From: Mycobacterium sp. D16R12
GTDB lineage: Bacteria > Actinomycetota > Actinomycetes > Mycobacteriales > Mycobacteriaceae
Direction of reading: 5' to 3'
NCBI RefSeq assembly: GCF_002013465.1
Contig: NZ_MAFC01000005.1
Coordinates: forward strand, 186,001 to 250,000
Length of the DNA: 64,000 bases
Position numbers and translations under genes: made by a program. Of this stretch, positions 55,418 through 64,000 are shown in pieces. Every line of letters starts with the position of its first letter. Positions within the stretch are counted from its first letter, which is position 1. The notes under the pieces are model-generated. The model ran no database searches, was not told the DNA's origin, and worked only from the letters and a program-made list of their open reading frames with translations.

Positions 55418-55861
55418 ATGTCCATAGCTTCAGAGAACGCCTCGGTACTTCGCACCCGCTTCGCCCAACCCGACGCGCTTCTGCGCTTCGGCATCGGCCT
55501 TGACGGCATCGCCACCGGGTCGGTGGCCGTCGTTCTCCTGATCGCCGCGAAATGGCTTGTCGAGCCGCTCGGTCCCTCGCTGGGATTTCAGGTGGCGCAC
55601 GCGGCCGCGCTCATCGGATATGGGGTGCTGGCCTTCGTCTTGAGCCGGGCCGACAGGTCCAAGCTCGGCACCATCGGTGTTGTCTACATCGCCGGCAACT
55701 TGCTCGCCACCGCGCTCTACGTGTTGGCGGGCGTCATGAAATGGGTACCGCTGACCACCGCCGGCGTGATGCTCGCCATCGTGTTCGGCATCTACACCGC
55801 CGTCATGGCGGACATCCAGTTCCTGGGATTACGCAGACTACGGCGCCTGCGCTCCGCGTAG
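55418..55861 (+). CDS. Four-helix integral membrane protein
   Basis: This 147-residue protein has four hydrophobic helices (about 25-45, 55-72, 83-103, 110-132) and a basic tail. No family is recognised beyond mycobacterial integral membrane proteins of this size. The ATG at 55418 was chosen for its AAGGAG 6-7 bases upstream. Tandem hairpins follow it. Confidence 0.65.
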   Translation: MSIASENASVLRTRFAQPDALLRFGIGLDGIATGSVAVVLLIAAKWLVEPLGPSLGFQVAHAAALIGYGVLAFVLSRADRSKLGTIGVVYIAGNLLATALYVLAGVMKWVPLTTAGVMLAIVFGIYTAVMADIQFLGLRRLRRLRSA

Positions 55862-55871
55862 CCGCCCACAT

Positions 55872-55927
55872 GCTCACCCGGTTCCGAGGTGAGCGGTGCC
55901 GGGCCACCCGCTTGGTGGCCCGGCACC
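55872..55927. terminator. Tandem hairpins between convergent genes
   Basis: GCTCACC/GGTGAGC (55872-55894) is followed at once by a perfect 14-base stem, GGTGCCGGGCCACC at 55895 pairing with 55914-55927 around a 5-base loop. There is no T-tract. They probably terminate both the membrane-protein gene and the cholesterol-oxidase gene. Confidence 0.75.
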
Positions 55928-55934
55928 AACATGT

Positions 55935-57617
55935 CTAGACCGGTGTCAGCGGTAACCGCAGTGCGCCCGGCGCGGACTCGGGAACGGTCGGGCGGTTGGG
56001 CTGTACCGGGAAGACGCGCTTGTAGGACGCACCCAGTTCCGGCCGCGGGTCGAGTTCACCGTTGTTGGGCCAGAATGCCATGGCGCGCTCGGCCTGTGCG
56101 GTGATGGTGAACGACGGGTTGACCCCGAGGTTGGCCGATATCGCCGACCCGTCCGCGACATGCAGTCCCGGGTAGCCGTAGATCCGCTGGTACGGGTCGA
56201 TGACACCGGTCTCGGGGGAGTCGCCGATCGCGCAGCCGCCGATGAAATGCGCGGTGAGCGGGATGTTGATCGAGTCCAGGTGGGTGCTCCCGGCGTATCC
56301 GTCGACCTTCTCGGCCATCCGGCGGGCGACATCGTGGGCGACCGGTATCCAATCCGGGTTCGGTTCTCCCGAGCCTTGTTTGGTGGTCATCTTCTTACCG
56401 AACAACCCACGCTTGAGATATGTGGTCAGCGAGTTGTCGAGTGATTGCATGACCAGCACGATGATCGAATGTTCCGAGGCATTGCGCGGGAACATGGAGC
56501 GCATCAGCAAGCTTGGATGCCGCGCATTGGCGAGCCAGGTCCGCGCAAAGCGCCATGGGCCGCCGTCGGCCATGCCGGTGCCCAGCATGCTCAAGAAGTT
56601 CGAACCCTTGCCATACCGGCACACCTCGACATGGGTGTTGGGTTCCGGATGAATCGAGGAGGTGATGGCCACGCCCTGGGCGAAGTCATTGCGCTTGGGG
56701 GAGTAGACGATCGGCACCTCCTCGGAGTTGGTGCGGGTCTGCTCGCCCAGGCGTGCCGACAGATCGGGCAGCGAGCCGGAGTCCTTGAACTTGTGTAGCA
56801 GGCGTTGGGTGCCCAGCGACGCCGCGGAGAAGACCACGTGCCGCGCAGTGAAATCGCGCTTGTTCTTCCGGACCAGGCGGCCGGTCTGCTTGGTGCTGAC
56901 CACGTACCCTTCGCGGTCTTCGAGCGGGTGTACGTCGAGTACCTGCGTCAGCGGGTGGATCTGTGCCCCAGCATGTTCGGCCAGGTACAGGTAGTTGGTC
57001 TCGGTGGTGTTCTTGGCGTTGTGCGGACACCCGGTGAAGCACTGTGCGCATCCGATACAGCCGGCGCGCTCGGGCCCCGCCCCGCCGAAGAACGGGTCGG
57101 GAACGGTCTTGCCCGGCTCGTCGCCGAAGAACACGCCCACATTGGTGGGGTGGTAGGTGTCCTCGACGCCGAGGTCCTTGGCCACTGCCAGCAGCACCTC
57201 GTCCGGTGGTGTGGTGTGCGGTGTCTGCACGACACCCAGCATCCGGCGGGCCTGGTCGTAATACGGCGCCAGCTCCGTCTTCCAGTCGGTTATGTGCGCC
57301 CATTGCTTATCGGTATAGAACTGTTCCAGCGGCTCGTAGAGCGTGTTGCCGTAGATCAGCGAGCCGCCGCCCACTCCCACCGCGCTGGCGATAAACGTCT
57401 TACCCAGCACCGTCATGCGCTGAGGGCCGTAACAGCCCAGCCCCGGTGCCCACATGGCCTTGCGGACATGCCAGTTGTTGGGCGGAACGTCTTCACGTTT
57501 CCAGCGTTTTCCCATTTCAAGTATGCCGACTCGGTAGCCCTTTTCGGTGAGGCGGAGGGCCGCAACGCTCCCACCGAAACCGGACCCGATGACGACTACG
57601 TCGTAGTCATAGTCCAT
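55935..57617 (-). CDS. choD: GMC-family cholesterol oxidase, ChoD-like
   Basis: This 560-residue flavoprotein starts with the FAD motif GSGFGG at 11-16, has VGVGGGSLIYGNTLY, and ends with HVADGSAISANLGVNPSFTITAQAERAM, the GMC C-terminal signature. It reads like mycobacterial ChoD (Rv3409c, about 578 residues), annotated as cholesterol oxidase, though that enzyme's activity in M. tuberculosis is disputed. A Cys cluster in GCIGCAQCFTGCPHNAKN is retained and resembles a ferredoxin motif. There is no signal peptide. An NTF2-like isomerase gene lies 41 bases upstream. Confidence 0.88.
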   Translation of the reverse strand: MDYDYDVVVIGSGFGGSVAALRLTEKGYRVGILEMGKRWKREDVPPNNWHVRKAMWAPGLGCYGPQRMTVLGKTFIASAVGVGGGSLIYGNTLYEPLEQFYTDKQWAHITDWKTELAPYYDQARRMLGVVQTPHTTPPDEVLLAVAKDLGVEDTYHPTNVGVFFGDEPGKTVPDPFFGGAGPERAGCIGCAQCFTGCPHNAKNTTETNYLYLAEHAGAQIHPLTQVLDVHPLEDREGYVVSTKQTGRLVRKNKRDFTARHVVFSAASLGTQRLLHKFKDSGSLPDLSARLGEQTRTNSEEVPIVYSPKRNDFAQGVAITSSIHPEPNTHVEVCRYGKGSNFLSMLGTGMADGGPWRFARTWLANARHPSLLMRSMFPRNASEHSIIVLVMQSLDNSLTTYLKRGLFGKKMTTKQGSGEPNPDWIPVAHDVARRMAEKVDGYAGSTHLDSINIPLTAHFIGGCAIGDSPETGVIDPYQRIYGYPGLHVADGSAISANLGVNPSFTITAQAERAMAFWPNNGELDPRPELGASYKRVFPVQPNRPTVPESAPGALRLPLTPV

Positions 57618-57658
57618 GCGGTCAACCTACTGGTTGGTTGCCGATGACGCACCGTAAA

Positions 57659-58054
57659 TCAGGACGCGGCTTCTAGAGCCGCACGCATCTTTTCGTGTAG
57701 CAGGTTGATGGCCTGCAGCGGACGGATCATGACCTTGAATTCCACGATCTTCCCGGCATCGTCGCAGGTGATGATATCGACCCCATTGATGTACTTGCCG
57801 TCTACGGTCGACTCGAACTCGAGTACCGCGGTGTTCCCGTCGAGGACTTCCTTGGTGTAGTGGAAGTTGTTATCGGGTCCGGCAAGCGTTGCGAAGGCGG
57901 CCAACAAGTACATGGCGGTGACCTGCTTGCCCTGCTGCGGGGTGAACACCACGGGGGAGTAGAAGGCCGCGTCCTCTGCCAGCAGGTCGTTGAGCGCTTC
58001 CGGGTTGGCGCCGGAAATGATGCCGTGCCAGGTTTCAACCACGTCGTTGATCAT
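57659..58054 (-). CDS. NTF2-like protein, possible steroid isomerase
   Basis: This 131-residue protein belongs to the NTF2-like superfamily: NDVVETWHGIISGANPEALNDLLAEDAAFYSP, later DGKYINGVDIITCDDAGKIVEFKVMIRPL. With a cholesterol oxidase directly downstream, a 5-ene to 4-ene steroid isomerase role is attractive, but catalytic residues of ketosteroid isomerase are not clearly all present. A lipid-binding role is the alternative. Confidence 0.65.
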   Translation of the reverse strand: MINDVVETWHGIISGANPEALNDLLAEDAAFYSPVVFTPQQGKQVTAMYLLAAFATLAGPDNNFHYTKEVLDGNTAVLEFESTVDGKYINGVDIITCDDAGKIVEFKVMIRPLQAINLLHEKMRAALEAAS

Positions 58055-58082
58055 GTGGCGAATATACCATTCGGTCTACTTC

Positions 58083-58107
58083 GCGCAAGCCTGTCTACAG
58101 CTTGCGC
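58083..58107. terminator. Hairpin at the coaA stop
   Basis: GCGCAAGC and GCTTGCGC form an 8-base stem with a 9-base loop containing the coaA stop codon. It has no T-tract and is a likely terminator or mRNA 3'-end structure. Confidence 0.5.
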
Positions 58108-59027
58108 AGGCGCAACCGATTGATCGAATGGTCGGCGTCCTTGCGCAGTACCAGCGTGGCGCGTGGCCGGGTCGGCAGAATGTTCTCCAGCAGGTTCGGC
58201 AAGTTGATCGAATGCCAAATTTCCTGTGCGGCAAGGGTTGCCTGCTTATCGGAGAGCTTGGCGTAGTGGTGGAAATGCGAAGACGGATTTGCGAATGACG
58301 TGGAACGCATGGCCAGGAATCGGGAGATGTACCACTGCTCGATGTCTTCGATGCGCGCGTCCACATAAATCGAGAAATCGAACAGGTCCGAGACCATCAG
58401 GGTCGGACCTGTCTGCAGGACGTTCAGGCCTTCAAGAATGAGGATATCCGGTTGCTGTACAACGTGTTTCTCGTTCTTGATGATGTCGTACAGCAAGTGT
58501 GAGTACACCGGGGCCGTGACCTCACCCGCCCCCGATTTGACCTCGGTAACGAATCGCAGCAGCCCGCGCCTGTTGTAACTCTCGGGAAAGCCCTTGCGGT
58601 GCATAATATTCCGTCGAGATAGCTCGGCATTGGGGTAGAGAAATCCATCGGTGGTCACCAGGTCCACCCGGGGATGGTGGTCCCATCGTGCCAGCAGCGC
58701 CTGCAGTACACGGGCCGTTGTCGACTTACCGACCGCGACGCTGCCCGCCACCCCAATGACAAAGGGGACCAGACGGTCCGGATGTTGGTCCCCGAGGAAG
58801 GTGGCGGTGGCGGCGAACAGGCGCTGCCGGGCGGCGACCTGAAGATGGATGAGACGCGCCAGCGGCAGGTAGACCTCGGCGACCTCGGTCAGGTCGATCT
58901 GTTCGCCCAGACCGCGCAGGCCGATGAGCTCTTCCTCGGTGAGGACCAGCGGCGTGGACTTGCGCAGCGCGCGCCACTGTTTCCGGTCGAACTCCACATA
59001 GGGACTCGGCTCGCTCAGCCGTGGCAT
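58095..59027 (-). CDS. coaA: Pantothenate kinase, type I
   Basis: This 310-residue P-loop kinase commits pantothenate to CoA synthesis. It has the Walker [13 protein letters not shown] near 92-103, [10 protein letters not shown], the [15 protein letters not shown] substrate loop, and [22 protein letters not shown] at the end. It reads almost residue for residue like M. tuberculosis CoaA (Rv1092c). The ATG at 59027 is fixed by alignment to [15 protein letters not shown]; the frame is open upstream but not conserved. Confidence 0.95.
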   Translation of the reverse strand: MPRLSEPSPYVEFDRKQWRALRKSTPLVLTEEELIGLRGLGEQIDLTEVAEVYLPLARLIHLQVAARQRLFAATATFLGDQHPDRLVPFVIGVAGSVAVGKSTTARVLQALLARWDHHPRVDLVTTDGFLYPNAELSRRNIMHRKGFPESYNRRGLLRFVTEVKSGAGEVTAPVYSHLLYDIIKNEKHVVQQPDILILEGLNVLQTGPTLMVSDLFDFSIYVDARIEDIEQWYISRFLAMRSTSFANPSSHFHHYAKLSDKQATLAAQEIWHSINLPNLLENILPTRPRATLVLRKDADHSINRLRLRKL

Positions 59028-59131
59028 CGATGCGCCGCTCGCAAGAAGAGAGAGTGCGTGGATGGGCCGCTTGCGCGAAGACCAACACTCATAGTGACAA
59101 GTCTTGCAGGAACCCTTCGTGAACGCGGCAC

Positions 59132-59137
59132 TAGGGT
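59132..59137 (+). promoter_or_regulatory. Leaderless-type -10 box of the DUF885 gene
   Basis: TAGGGT lies 8 bases before the ATG at 59146. Confidence 0.4.
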
Positions 59138-59145
59138 TGTGTGAC

Positions 59146-60354
59146 ATGGGCGATAACGGCGCATCGAAGAATAGTGTCGTCACTGAATACCTGCTGCTCG
59201 GGCTGCGATTTGACCGCATCGAAAGCGGATACGTCGACTCGTTCACGGGTGACCCCACGCTGCGGAAGCGTGTCGAGAATGAGCCCACCCCCAATCCGGC
59301 CGAGCTTGCGCGTCAGGCGAGTGCGTTGCGTGGCGAGTTGGCCGCCAGCGGCCTGGACGAGGCGCGTAAGGCGTTCATCGACACGCACCTGAAGGCACTG
59401 GCCTGTGCGGGGCGCAAGTTCGCGGGCGAGGACATCGGATTTGTCGACGAAGTGCATGACTACTTCGATGTGCGCATCGCCAAGGGTGACGAGGAGCGCT
59501 ATCAGCAGGCGCACGAGGCCCTGGATTCCGTTCTGCCGGAGGGCGGTTCGCTACTGGAGCGGAAAACCGCGTATGACCGGTCCCAGGAGATCGACCCGAA
59601 CCGCCTGCAGGAATGCGTGGATGCGTTCTCCAGCGCACTGCGTGACCGGGTGCGCGCGGAGTTTCCGCTGCCCGACGCCGAGACGGTGACCTACGAGGTC
59701 GTCAGCGACAAACCCTGGTCGGGGTTCAACTACTACGAGGGCAACTACCGCTCGACGGTCGCCGTCAATTCCGATCTCAAGCAGTATCTGAACAACGTGC
59801 CCGCTCTGATCGCCCACGAGTCCTATCCCGGCCACCACACCGAGCACTGCCGCAAGGAAGCCGGCCTGGTGCACCTGGGGGACCAGCAGGAACAAACCAT
59901 CTTCTTGGTCAACACGCCGCAGTGCCTGATGGCCGAGGGCCTCGCCGACCTCGCCCTCTACGCGGCCGTCGGCGAGGACTGGGGGCTGTGGGCCCAAGAG
60001 ATCTACGCCGACCTGGGGCTGCGTTTCGACGGGGAACAGGCACAAGCCATGGGGCGGGCGCGCGCCGGGCTGATCAACGTCCGCCAGGACGCGGCGCTGA
60101 TGCTGCATGACGAGCACCGCGACGTCGAAGACGTGATCGCATTCCTGAAACGCTGGCTGCTGGTTCCGGACGAGCGTGCCCGGCACATGCTCAAATTCCT
60201 GTCCTCGCCGCTGTGGCGGGCGTACATCTCCACCTACGTCGAGGGCTATCAATTGTTGAAGGGGTGGCTGGATCGTCGTCCGCCGGAGCAGTCCCTCACG
60301 ACCCGCTTCGGGCGGCTGCTGGACGAGCCCCTGGTGGCCTCCACCTTGGTATAG
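59146..60354 (+). CDS. DUF885 metallopeptidase-like protein
   Basis: This 402-residue, largely helical protein of the DUF885 family has the zinc-type motif HESYPGHH (from His 224) and a downstream Glu-rich helix [17 protein letters not shown], which together resemble the M2/M3-like gluzincin site with HExxxGHH. Many DUF885 proteins are near 550-600 residues, so this is a short form. The function is probably hydrolysis of a peptide or amide, unproven. It is divergent from coaA. Confidence 0.8.
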   Translation: MGDNGASKNSVVTEYLLLGLRFDRIESGYVDSFTGDPTLRKRVENEPTPNPAELARQASALRGELAASGLDEARKAFIDTHLKALACAGRKFAGEDIGFVDEVHDYFDVRIAKGDEERYQQAHEALDSVLPEGGSLLERKTAYDRSQEIDPNRLQECVDAFSSALRDRVRAEFPLPDAETVTYEVVSDKPWSGFNYYEGNYRSTVAVNSDLKQYLNNVPALIAHESYPGHHTEHCRKEAGLVHLGDQQEQTIFLVNTPQCLMAEGLADLALYAAVGEDWGLWAQEIYADLGLRFDGEQAQAMGRARAGLINVRQDAALMLHDEHRDVEDVIAFLKRWLLVPDERARHMLKFLSSPLWRAYISTYVEGYQLLKGWLDRRPPEQSLTTRFGRLLDEPLVASTLV

Positions 60355-60362
60355 CCGCCTAC

Positions 60363-60368
60363 TAGGCT
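60363..60368 (+). promoter_or_regulatory. Leaderless-type -10 box of glyA
   Basis: TAGGCT lies 7 bases before the glyA ATG, with no ribosome site between. Confidence 0.5.
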
Positions 60369-60375
60369 GACGGGC

Positions 60376-61833
60376 ATGACGACTTCAGCTTCCAGCGACA
60401 TTGCGCAGGGCGCGCAGTACGCCGAGACCGCCAGTGCCGCGTACCGTGCGGCCCTGGAGGTCATCGAGACCATCGAACCGCGGATCGCGGACGCGACCCG
60501 TAAAGAGCTTGCCGACCAACGCGATTCGCTCAAGCTGATCGCCAGCGAGAACTACGCCTCGCCCGCCGTGTTGCTCACCATGGGTACTTGGCTCTCCGAC
60601 AAGTACGCCGAGGGCACCATCGGCCACCGCTTCTACGCCGGCTGCCAGAACATCGACACCGTCGAGGCGCTGGCCGCCGAGCATGCCCGCGAGCTGTTCG
60701 GAGCGCCCTACGCCTACGCCCAGCCGCACTCGGGAATCGACGCCAACCTTGTTGCCTACTGGGCAATCCTGGCCACTCGGGTGGAGGCTCCGGCTCTCGC
60801 CGAGAAGGGTGTGCGCAACGTCAACGACCTGTCCGAGACCGATTGGGAGGAGCTGCGCCATCAGTACGGCAATCAGCGCCTGATGGGTATGTCACTGGAC
60901 ACCGGCGGCCACCTCACCCACGGCTTCCGCCCCAACATCTCGGGCAAGATGTTCCATCAGCGCAGCTACGGCACCGACCCGGAAACCGGGTTGCTGGACT
61001 ACGACGCGCTGGCCGCGGCGGCACGCGAGTTCAAGCCGCTGGTGCTGGTGGGTGGCTACTCCGCGTACCCGCGCCGGGTGAACTTCGCCAAGCTGCGTGA
61101 GATCGCCGACGAGGTGGGCGCCACCTTGTTCGTGGATATGGCGCACTTCGCCGGTCTGGTCGCCGGAAAGGTCTTCACCGGCGACGAGGACCCGGTGCCG
61201 CATGCCCACATCACCACGACCACCACCCACAAGTCGCTGCGCGGACCCCGTGGTGGCCTGGTGCTGGCCACGGCCGAGTACTCCGATGCCGTCGACAAGG
61301 GCTGCCCCATGGTGCTGGGCGGACCGCTGTCGCATGTGATGGCAGCCAAGGCCGTCGCCCTGGCCGAGGCACGCCAGCCCTCGTTCCAGGTGTACGCCCA
61401 GCGTGTCGCCGATAACGCCAAGTCGCTGGCCGAGGGCTTCCTGAAGCGCGGCGCCCGCCTGGTCACCGGTGGCACCGACAACCATCTGGTGCTCCTTGAC
61501 GTGCAGTCCTTCGGACTCACCGGGCGACAGGCCGAGTCCGCCCTGCTGGACGCCGGCGTCGTCACGAACCGCAACTCCATTCCCGCCGACCCCAACGGCG
61601 CCTGGTACACCAGCGGCATCCGGTTCGGCACCCCGGCGCTCACCAGCCGCGGATTTAACGCCGACGAGTTCGACAAGGTGGCCGAGCTCGTGGTCGACGT
61701 GCTCTCCAACACGGAGGCCGATGGCACCTCGAAGGCGAAGTACACACTTGCCGACGGTGTCGCGGACCGCGTGAGGGCCGCTTCGGCCGAGCTGCTGGCC
61801 GCCAACCCCCTGTATCCGGGCCTCACGCTCTAG
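60376..61833 (+). CDS. glyA: Serine hydroxymethyltransferase, long type
   Basis: This 485-residue PLP enzyme interconverts serine and glycine with tetrahydrofolate. Conserved parts include [58 protein letters not shown], and the PLP Lys 286 in [14 protein letters not shown]. It is about 60 residues longer than the M. tuberculosis GlyA1 in the same place between coaA and desA2. The extra sequence lies around 135-165 ([18 protein letters not shown] and neighbours) and at both ends. A canonical terminator follows. Confidence 0.93.
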   Translation: MTTSASSDIAQGAQYAETASAAYRAALEVIETIEPRIADATRKELADQRDSLKLIASENYASPAVLLTMGTWLSDKYAEGTIGHRFYAGCQNIDTVEALAAEHARELFGAPYAYAQPHSGIDANLVAYWAILATRVEAPALAEKGVRNVNDLSETDWEELRHQYGNQRLMGMSLDTGGHLTHGFRPNISGKMFHQRSYGTDPETGLLDYDALAAAAREFKPLVLVGGYSAYPRRVNFAKLREIADEVGATLFVDMAHFAGLVAGKVFTGDEDPVPHAHITTTTTHKSLRGPRGGLVLATAEYSDAVDKGCPMVLGGPLSHVMAAKAVALAEARQPSFQVYAQRVADNAKSLAEGFLKRGARLVTGGTDNHLVLLDVQSFGLTGRQAESALLDAGVVTNRNSIPADPNGAWYTSGIRFGTPALTSRGFNADEFDKVAELVVDVLSNTEADGTSKAKYTLADGVADRVRAASAELLAANPLYPGLTL

Positions 61834-61859
61834 AGTCTTTAGTCACCACGACTAGACGT

Positions 61860-61895
61860 AAAAGCCCCCGGCACGCTGGTGTTTCGGGGGCTTTT
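61860..61895 (+). terminator. Intrinsic terminator of glyA
   Basis: AAAAGCCCCCG and CGGGGGCTTTT form an 11-base perfect stem with a 14-base loop, followed by a short T run. Confidence 0.85.
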
Positions 61896-61948
61896 CCGTC
61901 TGCTCGCTAAGGGTCGCGTGGCGATTTCACAATTCAGTCTCGTCCGGT

Positions 61949-61954
61949 TACCGT
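61949..61954 (+). promoter_or_regulatory. Leaderless-type -10 box of desA2
   Basis: TACCGT lies 6 bases before the ATG at 61961. Confidence 0.45.
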
Positions 61955-61960
61955 TACCGC

Positions 61961-62767
61961 ATGGCACAGAAACCTGTACCCAATGCGTTGACTCTTGAGC
62001 TGACGGATGTCGTCGCCGAGAACATCGACCGCCACCGCGATACGGCGGAGCTTTGGTACTGCCATGAGCACGTCCCTTACGACGAGGGCGAGAACTTCGC
62101 CTTCCTGGGTGGACGCGACTGGGAGCCCTCTGACGTCAAGCTGCCCAAGGCCGTCGTCGATGCCATCCAGATCCTGCTGATCACCAAGGACAACTTGGCG
62201 GGCTACCACCGCGAAATGGTGGAGCATTTCTCGCTGGAGATCATCCCGTGGGCGGACTTCATCGGGCGCTGGACCGCCGAGGAGAACCTGCACGCCATCA
62301 CGCTGCGTGAGTATCTCGTGGTGACCCGTAACGCCGACCCCAGCGGCGACGAGGACACCCGGCTGGCTCACGTCATGAAGGGCTACCGGGCCGACTCGTA
62401 CACCCAGATCGAAACGCTGGTGTTCAACGCGTTCTTCGAGCAGATGCACGCGGTGTTCGTACAGAACCTCGCCGCGCTGACCGATGACGACATACTCAAG
62501 GGCCTGCTCGCGAACATCGAGAAGGATGAGCGCCGTCACGAGCAGATGTACAGCAACATCGTGCTCGAATGCCTGCGTCTGCACCCCGAGGACACCATCG
62601 CAGCCATCAAGGCCCGCGCCGCCGAACTGCAGGTTATCGGCGCCGATATCGACGGTTACGAGGACAAGGTCGCCTCCGTGGCCGAGGCCGGAATCATCGA
62701 CGAGGTCACCGTGCAGGACGTGGTTCGCGAACTCACCGACAAGTGGGGCGTGACCGAGCGGCTCTGA
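61961..62767 (+). CDS. desA2: Acyl-ACP desaturase-like protein DesA2
   Basis: This 268-residue protein has the acyl-ACP desaturase (ferritin-like di-iron) fold. E108xxH111 in TAEENLHAI and E190xxH193 in EKDERRHEQ are two ligand pairs, and E160xxH163 lies on another helix. Where classical enzymes have a Glu in ITEEALPTY, this protein has ITKDNLAGY, so the first ligand position is altered. It matches M. tuberculosis DesA2 (Rv1094) in place and length. A role in mycolate precursor desaturation is accepted for the family, but catalysis by DesA2 itself is uncertain. Confidence 0.9.
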   Translation: MAQKPVPNALTLELTDVVAENIDRHRDTAELWYCHEHVPYDEGENFAFLGGRDWEPSDVKLPKAVVDAIQILLITKDNLAGYHREMVEHFSLEIIPWADFIGRWTAEENLHAITLREYLVVTRNADPSGDEDTRLAHVMKGYRADSYTQIETLVFNAFFEQMHAVFVQNLAALTDDDILKGLLANIEKDERRHEQMYSNIVLECLRLHPEDTIAAIKARAAELQVIGADIDGYEDKVASVAEAGIIDEVTVQDVVRELTDKWGVTERL

Positions 62768-62775
62768 TCTCTCGC

Positions 62776-62832
62776 CGAGTGTCGACCTGTGGAGGGGCGC
62801 ACTCGTGCTTCTGTGTGACAACTCGACACTCG
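62776..62832. repeat. Intergenic inverted repeat after desA2
   Basis: CGAGTGTCGA at 62776-62785 and TCGACACTCG at 62823-62832 are perfect 10-base arms around 37 non-coding bases. It lacks a T-tract and may be a desA2 terminator or a dispersed palindromic element. Confidence 0.4.
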
Positions 62833-62919
62833 CGCGAAATGTGCGTTAACCCGGTGTTAGTCAACACGCTTGATCCGGTGCGCGGCATCTGCGTGTAGGT
62901 GCGAGTAGCGTCAAAAGCG

Positions 62920-63087
62920 ATGGCTAGCGACATGCTTTGCTATCCGGGAGGTACTGATCGTGGCGAAAACGACAGGACCGGCCCCGGTCCTGATGTGGAC
63001 GGTCTCATGAGGCGTCCACACACGGTACCGACCGCGTCCACGACAGATCGCGTGTGGTGCCGCACGGATGTCAGGAGCGCTCGGTGA
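62920..63087 (+). CDS. Small upstream ORF overlapping phoH2 (possible phoAT)
   Basis: This 55-residue basic ORF (ATG 62920; GTG 62899 also possible) ends with the stop of GTGA, overlapping the phoH2 start by four bases. In mycobacteria phoH2 is reported to be paired with a small upstream gene, phoAT, acting as the antitoxin-like partner; the position fits, but I cannot confirm the sequence. Within it, in another frame, a 16-residue ORF (62960-63010) has a stronger ribosome site, GGGAGG 8 bases before its GTG, so either reading could be the real peptide. Confidence 0.4.
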   Translation: MASDMLCYPGGTDRGENDRTGPGPDVDGLMRRPHTVPTASTTDRVWCRTDVRSAR

Positions 63088-64000
63088 CTGCTTCAATGAA
63101 CCCTGGGACAATCCGTACCTATGTGCTCGACACCTCGGTGTTGTTGTCTGACCCTTGGGCCACAAACCGATTCGCCGAACATGAGGTAGTGATCCCGCTG
63201 GTGGTGATCAGTGAGCTGGAAGGCAAACGTCACCATCATGAGTTGGGTTGGTTCGCCCGCACTGCGTTGCGGATGCTCGACGATCTGAGGCTGGAGTACG
63301 GCCGTCTTGATCAGTCAATTCCTGTTGGGACACAGGGTGGTTCGCTGCATGTCGAGCTGAATCACACCGATCCCTCGGTGCTGCCCGTGGGCTTCCGCAC
63401 CGACTCCAACGACTCTCGGATTCTGGCGTGCGCGCTTAACCTCGCCGCCGAGGGCAAGCTGGTTACGTTGGTGAGCAAGGACATTCCGCTGCGCGTCAAG
63501 GCCGGTGCGGTGGGTTTGGCTGCCGACGAGTACCGGGCCCAGGATGTGGTGAACTCGGGCTGGACGGGCATGGCCGAGCTGGACACGGCGCCTGACGTCA
63601 TCGACTCACTCTTCGAGGCCGGCGAGGTCGATCTGGAGGCGGCGCGAGATCTACCGTGCCACACCGGAATCCGACTACTCGGTGGCACCTCGAGCGCACT
63701 TGGCCGAGTCAACGCCGAGAAGCGGGTGCAGCTGGTACGCGGTGATCGTGAGGTCTTCGGGTTGCGCGGGCGCTCCGCGGAACAGCGTGTGGCACTGGAC
63801 ATCCTGCTCGACGAGTCGGTCGGCATCGTCTCTCTTGGCGGCAAGGCGGGCACCGGTAAGTCGGCCCTGGCGCTGTGCGCCGGACTCGAAGCGGTGCTGG
63901 AGCGGCGTAGCCACCGCAAGGTCGTCGTGTTCCGTCCCCTGTACGCCGTCGGCGGTCAGGAGCTGGGCTATCTGCCGGGCAGCGAGAGCGAGAAGATGGG
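63084..64000 (+). CDS. phoH2: PhoH2: PIN-domain RNase fused to PhoH ATPase (partial)
   Basis: The first 305 codons are inside the window and the gene continues past the right edge. Residues about 10-140 form a VapC-like PIN domain with Asp in [13 protein letters not shown], Glu in ISELEGKR and Asp in [10 protein letters not shown], the metal-binding carboxylates. The PhoH ATPase begins near 230, with Walker [10 protein letters not shown] near 252-260. PhoH2 unwinds and cleaves RNA in an ATP-dependent way. The GTG start has AGGAG 6 bases upstream and overlaps the small ORF before it. It corresponds to Rv1095. Confidence 0.92.
   Translation, partial: MTASMNPGTIRTYVLDTSVLLSDPWATNRFAEHEVVIPLVVISELEGKRHHHELGWFARTALRMLDDLRLEYGRLDQSIPVGTQGGSLHVELNHTDPSVLPVGFRTDSNDSRILACALNLAAEGKLVTLVSKDIPLRVKAGAVGLAADEYRAQDVVNSGWTGMAELDTAPDVIDSLFEAGEVDLEAARDLPCHTGIRLLGGTSSALGRVNAEKRVQLVRGDREVFGLRGRSAEQRVALDILLDESVGIVSLGGKAGTGKSALALCAGLEAVLERRSHRKVVVFRPLYAVGGQELGYLPGSESEKM

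Overview
The window is about 64% GC and reads as the chromosome of a mycobacterium. Markers are mycothiol amidase (Mca), an LpqV-type lipoprotein, CYP51 with its own ferredoxin, a Pra/RDD protein, an ESX-type toxin cassette, and many genes with a TANNNT -10 box only 6-8 nt before the start codon. Gene order largely follows the M. tuberculosis blocks Rv1064-Rv1095 and Rv0762-Rv0771 (recalled from memory). No PE/PGRS genes appear, which suggests a rapid grower such as the Mycobacteroides abscessus/chelonae group. The species is an inference.

Layout. 1-2.9 kb is a lower-GC accessory patch: a frameshifted tyrosine-recombinase remnant, an immunity gene, a TNT-domain NADase-like toxin with a WXG-type N-terminus, and a small EspC-like ESX substrate. 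3.1-5.6 kb is a translationally coupled trio: FAD monooxygenase, DUF4389 membrane protein, methyltransferase. 5.6-8.8 kb is a MacB/FtsX-type ABC exporter. 9-15.4 kb holds a CoA-transferase, several cell-envelope proteins and lipoproteins, then a cysteine dioxygenase-rhodanese pair. 15.5-21.4 kb is a MarR gene followed by one coupled operon (mmsA-fadE9-HIBCH-mmsB-echA8) that covers the distal valine pathway from isobutyryl-CoA to propionyl-CoA. 21.7-38.4 kb is housekeeping: Bax-inhibitor-1, purT, fadA3, a GDSL hydrolase, lipU, cbs, pra, metB, GPP34, ilvA, greA, mca, a DUF255 thioredoxin-like protein, an NTF2-like protein and a hemolysin III. cbs and metB give transsulfuration.

38.5-52.3 kb starts with a short-chain Z-isoprenyl diphosphate synthase. 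It continues with a sterol/P450 locus: a CYP125-like P450, NTF2-like protein, 3Fe-4S ferredoxin, CYP51, SDR, CYP123-like P450 and TetR on the minus strand. Divergent from it are aldA, an SDR, a beta-hydroxyacid dehydrogenase, a carboxymuconolactone decarboxylase-like protein, an unknown protein and an esterase. Two near-identical palindromes, one at the tetR start and one before aldA, are probable TetR operators.

52.3-64 kb contains DUF5701, a seven-TM-like protein, an MpaB/DUF2236 oxygenase, a ChoD-like cholesterol oxidase, an NTF2-like isomerase, coaA, a DUF885 metallopeptidase-like protein, a long-type serine hydroxymethyltransferase, a DesA2-like desaturase and the start of phoH2, which runs off the right edge.

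No rRNA, tRNA, CRISPR array or intact insertion sequence was seen.
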